Made by a program: the position numbers and the translations under genes. Below are positions 1 to 8,268 of a DNA stretch of 41,783 nucleotides, one piece after another. This stretch comes from DATLXU01 sp035575515 (GTDB lineage Bacteria; Acidobacteriota; Blastocatellia; UBA7656), in contig DATLXU010000122.1 of assembly GCA_035575515.1 (NCBI GenBank), positions 1 through 41,783 of the forward strand, written 5' to 3'. The notes beneath the pieces were generated by a model, which saw only the letters and a list, made by a program, of their open reading frames with translations, did no database searches and was not told the origin of the DNA. How positions within the stretch are numbered: position 1 is the first letter of the stretch; every line of letters starts with the position of its first letter.

Positions 1-1
1 A

Positions 2-91
2 GTGATGAAAGGAATGCTGAATCTGATCAAGTATCTATTTGAGCAAGGCAAGTCGTGTGAGGATATTTTGGAGGTCTTGATGACAGCTTGA
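2..91 (+). CDS. 3' end of an unrecognised gene (partial)
   Basis: An open frame enters from the left edge and stops with TGA at 89-91, encoding at least 29 residues that end in ...KSCEDILEVLMTA. The start is outside the window, unless the GTG at 2 or the ATG at 5 is used. The residues are mixed helical in character and I do not recognise a family. It converges on the response-regulator gene on the other strand. With so short a piece, both coding status and function remain uncertain. Confidence 0.35.
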   Translation: MMKGMLNLIKYLFEQGKSCEDILEVLMTA

Positions 92-249
92 TGGCTACAC
101 CGACCAACATCGAAATCACTTACTTTCCAAGTCGTGTATCATACGCAAACGGCTTTCGATTAAGTTCTGTGATTGTGCCGACACCAATCCTTGAAAGAAA
201 AGCCTCAACCGCGCGAACGAGTCGAGGCTCTACTGGCTATGAAATATGA
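91..249 (+). CDS. possible 52-residue ORF, doubtful
   Basis: An ATG at 91 overlaps the TGA of the preceding frame (TGATG) and opens 52 codons ending in TGA at 247-249. The overlap would suit translational coupling. However, there is no recognisable family, no clear composition signal, and its 3' third contains the minus-strand terminator hairpin. It is more likely non-coding; it is listed because nothing else explains the stretch. Confidence 0.15.
   Translation: MATPTNIEITYFPSRVSYANGFRLSSVIVPTPILERKASTARTSRGSTGYEI
193..229 (-). terminator. Rho-independent terminator of the response-regulator gene
   Basis: Read on the minus strand, AGCCTCGAC (221-229) pairs with GTTGAGGCT (201-209) over 9 bp with one G-U pair. 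The loop is 11 nt and the T-rich tail is TTTTCTTTC. It begins about 25 nt past the stop codon at 255, so it closes the kinase-regulator transcript. Confidence 0.8.
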
Positions 250-254
250 CTGAC

Positions 255-1706
255 TCATCTGTGCGAGGCGCTGTCGCTCATGCCGGTTGATTCGCGCAGC
301 AAGCTCGCCGTGTGTCTTATCTTATGCTTGTCTAAGAGGTGGCGCAGGCTCCGCACTGACATGTGCAAAACTTCTGCCGCGCGCGTCTGGTTGCCGCCCG
401 TGCGTTGAAGCGCGCGGATGATGTAGTCCTTCTCCAACTGCGCGAGATACGCTTCAAGATCAATCCCTTCTTCTGGAAGGTCGAGTTCGGTCACAGTGCG
501 CGGCTTGTACTTCAATATGCGCTCAGGCAGCCATTCCGGCTTGAGGCTTGCCGGTGTCAGGCTCCCCGCATTGCGCCCCGCGCCGAGCGCGACTGCCCGC
601 TCAATCGTGTTCTCAAGCTCGCGCACGTTGCCGGGCCAGTCATAAGATTCCAGATAGCGCATCGCTTCTTCGGAAATCTCAAGCGGAGGCCGACCCGCTG
701 CCGCGCTGTACTTTTCAAGAAAGTGACGCACAAGATCGGGGATGTCCGTGCGCCGCGCGCGAAGCGGCGGCATCTCGATAGGTATGACGCTTATTCGATA
801 ATAGAGATCATTGCGAAACGTGCCGTCCTCGACCATCTGCGCAAGGTCGCGGTTAGTCGCTGCGACTACTCGAACGTCAACCGGAATTTCTTCGACTCCG
901 CCGACGCGGCGAATCGTTCGCTCCTGAAGAACGCGAAGGAGCTTCACCTGCATGGCGGGCGTTGTCTCGCCAATCTCATCGAGAAAGATCGTTCCGCCTT
1001 CGGCTGCTTCAAACAATCCTTTGCGATTAGAGACCGCGCCTGTGAACGACCCCTTCATATAGCCGAACAGTTCCGACTCAAGCAGCGTCTCTGTAAACGC
1101 TCCGCAGTTGATCGAAACGAAAGGCGAGGCGGCGCGGTCGCTCATATTATGAATCGCGCGGGCCACAAGCTCTTTGCCCGTGCCGGATTCGCCTGTTATC
1201 AAAACGGTCGAGGTCGTCTGCGCGACGGTTTCAATCATTTGATAGATTGCCTGCATCTGTGGCGAGCGGCCTATGATGTTGTCGAGCGAGTTGCGCTGGC
1301 GAAGCTCGCGCTTGAGCAGGACGTTTTCCTGCCGCAGTTGTTTCTTTTCGAGCACCTTCCCGACCGACACTTTCAACTCTTCGACATCAAACCCCGCGTC
1401 TTTGATCACGAGGTCTTCGGCTCCGAGCTTGAAAGCGCGCCGCGCCGTGTCAACCGTGGCAAACGCGGTTATCATTATCACCATTGTCTCAGGCGAGATT
1501 TCGCGCACGCGCGCAAGCAGATCAATGCCGTTGATGTCGGGCATCTTCACGTCTGAAATGATCAGGTCGTAAACGTTTTGTCGAATAAGCTCGATTGCGC
1601 GCGTGCCGTTCTCAGCCGTGTGCACCGAATAGCCTTCGCGCTTCAATACAAGCTCAAGCAGCTCGCGCATGCTCCGCTCATCATCAACCACCAGTATCTT
1701 TTCCAT
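255..1706 (-). CDS. NtrC-family sigma54-dependent response regulator (PilR/AtoC-like)
   Basis: This 483-residue regulator has three domains. The receiver (about 4-115) has acidic residues D8/D9, phospho-acceptor D52, T80 and K102. A AAA+ sigma54-activation domain (about 145-385) carries Walker A GESGTGKE and Walker B GTIFLDEIGE. A Fis-type helix-turn-helix lies at the C-terminus (TGGNQTRAAEVLHMSVRSL). When phosphorylated it should oligomerise and open sigma54 promoters. Two oddities: the sigma54-contacting loop reads GSFTGA instead of GAFTGA, and K102 is followed by D rather than the usual P. The ATG at 1706 has AGAGG 8 nt upstream. It lies directly downstream of, and co-directional with, a PilS-like kinase, its obvious partner. 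No pilin genes are in the window, so the regulon is unknown. Confidence 0.93.
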   Translation of the reverse strand: MEKILVVDDERSMRELLELVLKREGYSVHTAENGTRAIELIRQNVYDLIISDVKMPDINGIDLLARVREISPETMVIMITAFATVDTARRAFKLGAEDLVIKDAGFDVEELKVSVGKVLEKKQLRQENVLLKRELRQRNSLDNIIGRSPQMQAIYQMIETVAQTTSTVLITGESGTGKELVARAIHNMSDRAASPFVSINCGAFTETLLESELFGYMKGSFTGAVSNRKGLFEAAEGGTIFLDEIGETTPAMQVKLLRVLQERTIRRVGGVEEIPVDVRVVAATNRDLAQMVEDGTFRNDLYYRISVIPIEMPPLRARRTDIPDLVRHFLEKYSAAAGRPPLEISEEAMRYLESYDWPGNVRELENTIERAVALGAGRNAGSLTPASLKPEWLPERILKYKPRTVTELDLPEEGIDLEAYLAQLEKDYIIRALQRTGGNQTRAAEVLHMSVRSLRHLLDKHKIRHTASLLRESTGMSDSASHR

Positions 1707-1722
1707 TGATAAACCTCTAAAG

Positions 1723-1792
1723 CAGATGTTAGATGGTAGATGTCAGGAAATGGCGTATGGCCTGATTCCCAACATCTATCATCTATCATCTG
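1723..1792. repeat. heptad hairpin between kinase and regulator genes
   Basis: Arms 1723-1746 and 1769-1792 form an imperfect hairpin of about 24 bp with 3-4 mismatches. Each arm is a 7-nt tandem motif: AGATGTT/AGATGGT/AGATGTC on the left and ATCTATC/ATCTATC/ATCTGAC on the right. It fills the intergenic space and starts a few bases after the kinase stop codon. There is no T-tract, so it is not a classical terminator. It belongs to the same structural class as those at 5352, 9106, 9646, 28754 and 39443. Confidence 0.8.
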
Positions 1793-1802
1793 ACACCCTG
1801 AA

Positions 1803-3500
1803 TTAAACCTTGCCAGCCATTGTCACCGCAGGCGAAGAGTCGCTTAGAGATTCTTCTTGCTCGACGCGACCACTCGAAGGCAGCTTGATCGAGATGCTCG
1901 TTCCTTTTCCTGCCTCAGTCTCAACCAGTATTCTTCCATTGTGATCCCGAACGAGCTGATAAACAATCGCCATGCCGAGTCCCGTTCCGCCGCTTGAAGA
2001 ATTGAACGGCTCGAACAAACGGTCCTTCTGCTCGCGGCTCATTCCCTGTCCCGTGTCGCTGAATGTTATGCTGACTTCGCCCGCAGGCTTTGCGTCGAGC
2101 ATGATGCGGAGCGTGCCGCCCTGTGGCATCGCCTGAATCGCATTGCGCGCGAGGTTCCACAATATCTGCCGAATCTGATTCGGGTCGCCCTGATAAAGCA
2201 CAGGCTCCGGCGGGTGCTCTTCAACTATGAAATGATCGGGCCGCAACTCGGAACTGTTCTTGAGCAGCGCGGCAGTCTCGGCAAGCAAACTGCCAAGCTC
2301 TATCACCGCGCGCTCCATCTTGGGCGGACGCGCGTAGGTCAAAAAATCCGACACGATGCGATTCAAGCGGTCGGATTCTCTGAGCACGATCTCCATTAAC
2401 TGCGACTGGTCGGGCGACAGGCTCAACTCGCTTGCAAGCACCTGCACGGACCCGCGCATTGATGCGAGCGGATTGCGAATCTCGTGCGCAAGCCCTGCGG
2501 CCATCTTGCCTAGTGCCGCCAGTCGTTCCTGCCTCCGCACCTCGCGCTCAAGCTCCATCACTTCCGTCAGGTCCTGAAACGTTAAGACGTAGCCGCGCGC
2601 GGGGCTTCCGCTTTCGCGCTGCTCGTCGTCAATGAGAGGCGCGACCGAAAACCCAAGATGAATCTCGCGCCCATCCGCCGTTTTGCACCCTATGTCGAAC
2701 CGCGGCAGGCGCGTGCGCGTGCGGATTGATTCAAGCCCCGCTTCGATCTGCTTTTCGATGTCGCCAAAGATTGTTGATATATTCTTGCCGCGCACGTCCT
2801 GCGCCTGATAGCCCGTTATATCTTCGGCTGCGCGATTGAAAGTTATGATGTTGCCGCGCAGGTCTGTCGTGACCAGACCGCTGCGCATGCTCTCGATGAT
2901 GCGGTCGTTGAACAAGCGGTAATCGGCCAGATCGCGCGTTGCGGTCGCAAGCTGAATCTCGCTCCGGCGTATTCGCTCGGCCAGTTGGCTCGAAAGAATT
3001 GTCACGGCAAATATCGCAATAACGTTGAGCGAGATCATGAATTCGATCTGCGCGAGCATCGGCCCTTCGTAAGCTGGCCAGCCTTTAGCGCGCGAGAAGA
3101 CTCCAGCCATCACAAGCGCGCTCGCCGCCGCGTAAAGCGCCGCGCTCGACGCACCGAGAATCGAAACGCCGCGCCTGCCGACAAGCGCGCAGGCCGCAAG
3201 TAATATCACTAAATAAAGCGCGACGAATGGAGACTCGGCGTCGCCCGTTCTGAATACGAGCCAGGTGACTATGACAAGATCGAGTGAAAGCTGCGCATAG
3301 GCGAGCGCCTTGAGCGGGATTCGCGTGCGCAATGCGACGAGATAGAGGATCGAAAGCGAAAATGTAGCGACGGCAACCTGAACCAGCGCGGGGATGAACG
3401 TGCGCGGGTTGTTGTCGCGCTCGATTAATCCTACGACCGCAAGCAGCGCGCCTGCGAAGGCGAGTCTCGAAACCAGTAACAGGTATATTTTTCGTCGCAT
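1803..3500 (-). CDS. PilS-like membrane sensor histidine kinase with PAS domain
   Basis: 565 residues. Several N-terminal membrane helices span about 5-170, followed by a PAS domain (about 195-315). A HisKA dimerisation domain has the H-box LAHEIRNPLASMRGS with phospho-acceptor H339. The HATPase domain has the N-box (LWNLARNAIQAM), DTGQGM and GGTGLGM. The multi-helix sensor, PAS and H-box wording are typical of PilS/AtoS-like kinases that pair with NtrC-family regulators, and the regulator gene follows immediately. The signal sensed is unknown; the membrane domain has no large periplasmic loop, suggesting a membrane-internal or cytoplasmic cue. A good sigma70-type promoter lies just upstream, leaving only a short 5' leader and no Shine-Dalgarno. 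Confidence 0.92.
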   Translation of the reverse strand: MRRKIYLLLVSRLAFAGALLAVVGLIERDNNPRTFIPALVQVAVATFSLSILYLVALRTRIPLKALAYAQLSLDLVIVTWLVFRTGDAESPFVALYLVILLAACALVGRRGVSILGASSAALYAAASALVMAGVFSRAKGWPAYEGPMLAQIEFMISLNVIAIFAVTILSSQLAERIRRSEIQLATATRDLADYRLFNDRIIESMRSGLVTTDLRGNIITFNRAAEDITGYQAQDVRGKNISTIFGDIEKQIEAGLESIRTRTRLPRFDIGCKTADGREIHLGFSVAPLIDDEQRESGSPARGYVLTFQDLTEVMELEREVRRQERLAALGKMAAGLAHEIRNPLASMRGSVQVLASELSLSPDQSQLMEIVLRESDRLNRIVSDFLTYARPPKMERAVIELGSLLAETAALLKNSSELRPDHFIVEEHPPEPVLYQGDPNQIRQILWNLARNAIQAMPQGGTLRIMLDAKPAGEVSITFSDTGQGMSREQKDRLFEPFNSSSGGTGLGMAIVYQLVRDHNGRILVETEAGKGTSISIKLPSSGRVEQEESLSDSSPAVTMAGKV

Positions 3501-3861
3501 ACTCAGATGAAGTTGATTTGAATTTATAATCTAGCCTTCAACGTCTGGCAACCAACTGCGCCGTTCGCAACCTGCCCCCATGACATCGCACTCAGCGCAG
3601 GAGCAATCTCAAATTGATTTGCCCCTCGCAGATTCAAATCCTTTCACTTGCAATTAGAAACGGAGGCGATATGGAGGCGTCACGCCGGAATATACCATGC
3701 GCGATTGCGAGGCTCAAGTCTATCTTTCCTTAATGCAAACGGGGAGTGAAAAGTAGAAAAAAAGAAAAGCAGAATGTGAAAAAGCGAAAGCCTTCTGAAA
3801 ACAGGATGAACACGACCGTCAAATCAATATTCGTCTCTCTGCCTTCAATGGTTTCGCCCTT
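3501..3861. other. intergenic region between trpE and the kinase gene
   Basis: Apart from the kinase promoter at 3523-3551, I see no gene. From about 3746 to 3795 there is a purine-rich tract. Read from trpE it is a long, G-poor pyrimidine-rich RNA starting about 70 nt after the trpE stop, which could be a Rho-dependent termination zone. No strong stem-loop is visible. Confidence 0.4.
3523..3551 (-). promoter_or_regulatory. sigma70-type promoter of the kinase-regulator operon
   Basis: On the minus strand, TTGCCA (3546-3551) and TATAAA (3523-3528) are separated by exactly 17 nt; each matches consensus at five of six positions. Predicted transcription start is near 3516, about 16 nt before the ATG at 3500, so the mRNA would have a very short leader without a ribosome-binding site. 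Confidence 0.6.
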
Positions 3862-5340
3862 TTATTGCTGCTCGGCCATCTCGATTGCTTGCAGCATCGC
3901 GCGGGCTTTGTTCACCGTTTCAACGTATTCGCTTTCGGGGACTGAGTCGGCAACTATTCCCGCGCCCGCTTGAATGTAGGCTTGCCCGCCTTTGACAAGC
4001 ATCGTGCGAATCGCAATGCAGGAATCGAGATTGCCTGAATAATCCAGGTACATCACAGCGCCCGCGTAGATGCCGCGACGCGTCGGCTCAAGCTCTTCGA
4101 TTATCTCCATAGCGCGAACCTTCGGCGCGCCCGTCACAGTCCCCGCAGGGAAGCACGCCGCCAGCGCGTCGAAGCGATCAAGCCCCGGTCGCAGTCGCGC
4201 CTTGATTGCAGAGACCAGATGCATGACGTGCGAGTATCTTTCAATTACCATCAGATCAGTCACTTCAACCGAGCCGTAATCGGCCACGCGGCCAAGATCG
4301 TTGCGGCCTAGATCAACGAGCATCACATGCTCGGCGACTTCTTTTTCGTCCACGCGCATCTCTTCGCCCAAGAGCAGGTCTTCAGTCTCGGTCGCACCGC
4401 GCGGTCTTGTCCCGGCAATCGGGCGATATTCAAGCCTGCGGCCCGTCGCGCGCACAAGCATCTCAGGCGATGCGCCAATGACTGATCGGTCGCCGATCTT
4501 CAGATAAAACATATAAGGCGATGGATTGACCACACGCAGCGCGCGATAAACCTCAAACGGATGCGCCGACAGCCCGACCTCGAATCGCTGCGACAGCACT
4601 ACCTGAAATATGTCGCCTGCGGCAATGTACTCTTTCGCGCGAACAACCGCCTGCTCGAATTCCGATTTGGTCATGTTAGAGCGAGGGCGCGGCGGCTCGG
4701 CTCCCTGCGCTCTGGGCAGTGGCTCAATCACATCTTCGAGCCGCGCTTCCATCGCTTCAATATCGTCGAGAGCTTTTTCGTATTGCGCTCTGAGGTCGTC
4801 GGTCTTCCCTTCCGTGAAAACGTTCGCGATTAAAAGAATCTGATGTCGAACATGATCGAAGGCGAGCAGCCGCGAAAAGAACATCATCACCGCGTCGTCA
4901 ATCCCTATGTCATCCGCGTGGCGATCAGGGATTCGCTCGAACCACCGCACAGCGTCGTAGCTGAGATAGCCGACCGCGCCCGAAACGAACGGCGGAAGGT
5001 CTGCAACGCGCACGGGAATCTGGCGGCCCGATATTCGGCGCAGCACCGTGAGCATCGGTTTATCGGTCTTTTCCGTTCCGCTCGCGGTTTCGATTGTGAC
5101 GCGACCAGCGCGGCTGCGGACTATAATCTCAGGGTCGTAACCGAGAAATGAATAGCGAGCAACCTTCTCGCCGCCTTCGACCGATTCGAGCAGGAATGAG
5201 AAAGGGCTGAGCCGTTCGATTTTCAGGTAGGCCGCAACTGGCGTGAGCAGGTCTGCCATCACGCGCTTGACGACGGGCACAACCGTCCCTTCACGCGCCA
5301 GCTTCAGAAACTCTTCATAGCTGTTTGGAGCAAGATTCAT
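3862..5340 (-). CDS. trpE: anthranilate synthase component I
   Basis: TrpE converts chorismate to anthranilate using ammonia delivered by a TrpG glutaminase, the first step of tryptophan synthesis. The 492-residue length is normal. The N-terminal domain carries the LLES segment (50-53) associated with tryptophan feedback inhibition. The chorismate-binding domain shows PIAGTRPRG (307-315), LVDLGRNDLG, TVTGAPK (401-407) and GAGIVADSVPESEY near the end. PIAGT rather than PIKGT favours TrpE over PabB. No trpG, trpD or trpC is nearby; instead the preceding gene is a HisE-type protein, so this looks like a mixed trp/his transcript. The ATG abuts the heptad hairpin at 5352-5479 and has no obvious Shine-Dalgarno. 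Confidence 0.95.
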   Translation of the reverse strand: MNLAPNSYEEFLKLAREGTVVPVVKRVMADLLTPVAAYLKIERLSPFSFLLESVEGGEKVARYSFLGYDPEIIVRSRAGRVTIETASGTEKTDKPMLTVLRRISGRQIPVRVADLPPFVSGAVGYLSYDAVRWFERIPDRHADDIGIDDAVMMFFSRLLAFDHVRHQILLIANVFTEGKTDDLRAQYEKALDDIEAMEARLEDVIEPLPRAQGAEPPRPRSNMTKSEFEQAVVRAKEYIAAGDIFQVVLSQRFEVGLSAHPFEVYRALRVVNPSPYMFYLKIGDRSVIGASPEMLVRATGRRLEYRPIAGTRPRGATETEDLLLGEEMRVDEKEVAEHVMLVDLGRNDLGRVADYGSVEVTDLMVIERYSHVMHLVSAIKARLRPGLDRFDALAACFPAGTVTGAPKVRAMEIIEELEPTRRGIYAGAVMYLDYSGNLDSCIAIRTMLVKGGQAYIQAGAGIVADSVPESEYVETVNKARAMLQAIEMAEQQ

Positions 5341-5351
5341 GATTCAGAGAC

Positions 5352-5479
5352 CAGGTGTCGGGAGTCAGAGGTCAGGAGGCTAGTTGAAAGGTTGATGCCT
5401 TAGAAGTGGCTCTGGAAGCCAATTTCAAGGCGACTATCAATCTTTTAACCACTCCCTGCCCGCTGACTCCCGGCCCCTG
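5352..5479. repeat. long heptad hairpin between hisE-type gene and trpE
   Basis: Arms of about 45 nt (5352-5396 and 5435-5479) are complementary with roughly seven mismatches and a small gap; shared cores include CGGGAGTCAG and TTGAT. The arms have a 7-nt period (for example CGGGAGT/CAGAGGT/CAGGAGG). The structure fills nearly all the 143 nt between the two genes and ends against the trpE start codon. A transcript crossing it would fold into a long rod. Confidence 0.8.
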
Positions 5480-5483
5480 ATAA

Positions 5484-6137
5484 TTACTTTTGCGGCGCTG
5501 CTCGCCGGCTCAATTCTTCGTGCACGTCGCTCAGCTTGATGTCGCGCTCAACCATCAAGACCAGCAGGTGATAAAAAAGATCTGCAAGCTCCGCAATCAA
5601 TTCGCGGGGCGATTTATTCTTCGAGGCGATTATCACCTCGCCAGATTCTTCGGCGATCTTTTTGAGAATCTTATCAATCCCGCTGTTGAACAGGTACGTC
5701 GTATAAGAGCCTTCGGGTCGCTGCTGCTTGCGCTCCGCAATCAGCGCGTAAAGATTGTTAATCGCAAGCCCGAATTCAATAGAGCCTGCGTCAAACAACG
5801 AGACTTCGCCCGCCGTTGTCTTTTGAGCTTCCCTGAAATCGCGCAACAGACTCACAGGTTTTTCTTCGCCCGCTTCGTTTGAAACGCGTTCGACGAGGAC
5901 CGTCAGCGATTCTCCATCCGCGTTCACTCGAACATCGAGCAGCCGATATGATCTTTTTTCGGGAACCGATTTCAACGTGGAGAGAAAATCGGTCTGCCCG
6001 GTTTGCAGCGTCTTCATCAGCGTGGCGTTGTCCATTTGAGTCAACGCCACAATCTCGCTCGTTGAAGCATCCTGCACGACGGCGGCAATCAAACCCCGTT
6101 CGTCGAATCTCACTTTTTGAATGAACGCCTCAGCCAT
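5484..6137 (-). CDS. hisE: phosphoribosyl-ATP pyrophosphohydrolase (HisE) with degenerate HisI-like N-domain
   Basis: 217 residues. The C-terminal part (about 113-210) is a clear HisE domain: LYALIAERK, PEGSYTTYL, the metal-binding KKIAEESGEVIIASK helix and ELADLFYHLLVLM. It hydrolyses phosphoribosyl-ATP to phosphoribosyl-AMP in histidine synthesis. The N-terminal 100 residues align in outline with HisI, the cyclohydrolase of the next step (FDERGLIAAVVQDA..., MKTLQTGQTDFLS). But the HisI catalytic signatures are gone: no WxKGxTSG, NADGES in place of DCDxD, and no CHTGxxSCF. So it reads as a HisIE fusion with a dead HisI half; a separate active HisI would be needed elsewhere. It shares a transcript with trpE. 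Confidence 0.85.
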   Translation of the reverse strand: MAEAFIQKVRFDERGLIAAVVQDASTSEIVALTQMDNATLMKTLQTGQTDFLSTLKSVPEKRSYRLLDVRVNADGESLTVLVERVSNEAGEEKPVSLLRDFREAQKTTAGEVSLFDAGSIEFGLAINNLYALIAERKQQRPEGSYTTYLFNSGIDKILKKIAEESGEVIIASKNKSPRELIAELADLFYHLLVLMVERDIKLSDVHEELSRRAAPQK

Positions 6138-6153
6138 AACCAGTCAACGAACT

Positions 6154-6182
6154 ACTATAATGAAGAATGATTATCAGGTGAA
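6154..6182 (-). promoter_or_regulatory. probable promoter of the hisE-type/trpE operon
   Basis: Minus-strand TTCACC (6177-6182) and TATAGT (6154-6159) with 17-nt spacing. The predicted start lies about 10 nt upstream of the ATG at 6137, again a very short leader. The match is moderate (4/6 and 5/6). Confidence 0.45.
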
Positions 6183-6255
6183 TCTCTAGTCGGGCGCAAA
6201 TGCTATCACCGCGCAGATGCGCCGGACAATAAAGGCGGGCAACCGAACCTGAGTC

Positions 6256-6465
6256 TCACGGGCGAGTGTATTGCAAAACCTTTGAAGCCACCGCCTCGCG
6301 GTCTGCGCGCCGCCGAATGCGCTGCCTGCGATTGCCGCCTTCAGGATCAATCCAGGTGATGCCGTCGACAATCAGAAGCGTCTGGACGTTGTAGCGCATC
6401 GTGCGGCGACGCTCATATGCCCTTCGCTCCCCGTTCTTTCTTCGTTCTATACCGTCCCAGGACAT
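6256..6465 (-). CDS. small basic protein with GIERR N-terminus, coupled to upstream gene
   Basis: 69 residues starting MSWDGIERRKNGERR. I do not recognise a family. It is strongly basic (many RR/RRR runs at both ends) around a short hydrophobic stretch (VQTLLIVDGITWI). Its ATG overlaps the TAA of the secreted M15-like gene by one base (TAATG), which points to translational coupling and supports it being real. Short proteins opening with a G-x-ERR box are a pattern I associate with signalling or PilZ-adjacent proteins, but there is no evidence for that role here. Confidence 0.6.
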   Translation of the reverse strand: MSWDGIERRKNGERRAYERRRTMRYNVQTLLIVDGITWIDPEGGNRRQRIRRRADREAVASKVLQYTRP

Positions 6466-7268
6466 TAATTAGCCTTCGGCCTCGCGCTGCCGCGCAGCGC
6501 GCTTTTAGCAGCTGTCGTTGATGTGAACGAGCGACGGTTCGGAGGCGACATTCGGTCTATGTGCAGATGAACGCCTGTCGCCAGAGTGTCGAGCGGACGG
6601 CCAAGCATAAAGGTGCGCGCGTTGTGCGCAGCGACCTTGTCCCACGTCGAAAAATCTTTTATGCGCAAGCCCAGACCATTGCCCATCGCGATGATGTAGC
6701 CGACCTGCTCGCGCGTCAGGTCGCGCACGCGAATGTCAAAGGCGCTGCCGCGACCGTAGAGCCTGCGGTGCTCCTCGTGGTCGGCGCCCGTCAGCGTTAT
6801 ATCGCGGCCATACTTTTCGCGAAAATTCTTGCGAAGCTCCTCAAACCGGCGCTGGAATTCTTCTATCGTGAGCGGCCCATCGCTTCGATTGTCGAACGCC
6901 ACAACAGCTTTCTTTTCGGGCGCGGGGCGGCCCTCAAAATCCTGCGTCCTCCAGATTCCACTGGCGCTCGAAGGCGTAGGCGAGGTCTCGACGCGATTTA
7001 TCTTTTCAATCAGATCTCTATAAGCCACGCGAAGTCGCTCATCGCTGCGCACGTCAACGCCCGATTCAAGTATCGTATCAATTGCAAGATCGAATTCGCG
7101 CCGGGCGCAATCAATATTTTCGGACTGCGCGCAGGACCAACCCTTTTGAAGATGCTGGTTGGCGACTCGCAGAATTTGATCCACGCCGATTTTTTCAGTC
7201 GCCTGCGCCCGCGCGATTGCTGGAATAAAACTCAAGATTAATAACGCGAAGAGTGATGCCTTTCCCAT
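6465..7268 (-). CDS. secreted M15-like (DD-peptidase/hedgehog fold) protein
   Basis: About 267 residues from the preferred ATG at 7268, chosen because it opens directly into a signal peptide (MGKASLFALLILSF...ARAQ). A TTG at 7313 would add 15 residues without a better ribosome site. The mature N-terminal half is helical. The C-terminal half carries an M15/hedgehog-type zinc pattern: H-x6-GRGSAFDI (like SxHxxGxAxDI) and the later VHLHID. Family members trim peptidoglycan stem peptides in the periplasm, so an envelope role is inferred. The first histidine sits in HEEHRRLYGRGSAFDI, a non-canonical spacing, so catalytic activity is uncertain. The small basic protein follows with a one-base overlap. 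Confidence 0.65.
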   Translation of the reverse strand: MGKASLFALLILSFIPAIARAQATEKIGVDQILRVANQHLQKGWSCAQSENIDCARREFDLAIDTILESGVDVRSDERLRVAYRDLIEKINRVETSPTPSSASGIWRTQDFEGRPAPEKKAVVAFDNRSDGPLTIEEFQRRFEELRKNFREKYGRDITLTGADHEEHRRLYGRGSAFDIRVRDLTREQVGYIIAMGNGLGLRIKDFSTWDKVAAHNARTFMLGRPLDTLATGVHLHIDRMSPPNRRSFTSTTAAKSALRGSARPKAN

Positions 7269-7427
7269 TTGATGAACGAAACCGAACCCCTTACTGCTAA
7301 TGAAATCGTGCAATGGATTCTAACAAACCGACGGGAAGTTTGTGAAGCATGAATGAGATTTCAAATCCAGTTCCAGTTCAGCGCCCTAACCCGAAGCTTC
7401 AAACACGAGCCGCTGAACGTTTGACTT

Positions 7428-8198
7428 TCACAGATTCTGATTCGCGGTCTTCGATGAAATATCCGTCAGCAGCCCGGCATAAGGGTCTTCGGCAATCTTC
7501 TCTCGCCTGCGCAGGCTTCGATAATAGACCGCAAGCGTCGCAGCAAGAATCAGCACAGAGAGCGCCGACCAGCCTATGGCCCAGACTATCGCAGGAATGA
7601 AATCGTTCGTGGCCCGCGCCATGTTCTGCGCGTCGGTCGCAGCGCCGCCTGAAACCGACAGGTACAACAACGTGCGCAGGTCATAAAACGCATTGAGCAG
7701 GCATTGAACCGCGAGGAAGCTCATCAGAAAATGCGCGAGCCGCGCAGGAACCTTGACCGCGAGCAAAAGACAGCCCGCCCCGAACGCGAGACCCGTCGCC
7801 CACGCCAGCCCATTGCCTGCAAAGAAGACCGTTATCAATAACAACAGCGCGCCAGTGCCAATCGCCGCAAGTCGAACGTTGCGCTTTCTTCGCAACAATA
7901 ACAGCAGCGACGCGCCGTAAATGGTCGTCGCAAGATAGCCCGCGCTTGAAATCATCAAGCCCCAGCCGCCGTTGGTTTCCGTCACGCCGCTTCCGCTCCA
8001 TTCAATCGCAATTCGATTGACACCGCCAAATGTCGCGAGCGCCGCAAGCGCATGGCCCGTCTCGTGAATGAAAGTCACAAAGAGACGAATCGGATAAGTC
8101 AGGCGGTCCGCCAGCGGAATGAACCACAGCGCAAGCGCCGCAAGCGATGCCAGCACGAGCAGCCTGAGCGATTGTTTAACTTCGGATTGGGTTTCCAT
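7428..8198 (-). CDS. M50-like membrane metalloprotease
   Basis: 256 residues, mostly hydrophobic, with about six membrane segments. The zinc motif HETGH (45-49) lies in the second helix and a late NAFYD (169-173) matches the Nx(2)YD/NxxPD-type third-ligand motif of site-2-like (M50B-like) proteases. This family cleaves within membranes or is an uncharacterised relative. The C-terminus is a short cytoplasmic charged tail. The gene sits between cheR and the secreted M15-like gene on the same strand. No anti-sigma factor or other obvious substrate is nearby. Confidence 0.75.
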   Translation of the reverse strand: METQSEVKQSLRLLVLASLAALALWFIPLADRLTYPIRLFVTFIHETGHALAALATFGGVNRIAIEWSGSGVTETNGGWGLMISSAGYLATTIYGASLLLLLRRKRNVRLAAIGTGALLLLITVFFAGNGLAWATGLAFGAGCLLLAVKVPARLAHFLMSFLAVQCLLNAFYDLRTLLYLSVSGGAATDAQNMARATNDFIPAIVWAIGWSALSVLILAATLAVYYRSLRRREKIAEDPYAGLLTDISSKTANQNL

Positions 8199-8268
8199 AA
8201 TTAAAAACCTGTACGCTTGGCTGGCTAACGATGTTCAACACTGTTGCGACGAATAACTTATGCCCGCG

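Noticed and set aside
363..1556. 397-codon open frame on the plus strand opposite the response regulator
   Set aside because: It is the antisense of a clear NtrC-family gene. Long antisense frames are expected from the biased, GC-rich codon use here, and the translation has no domain pattern.
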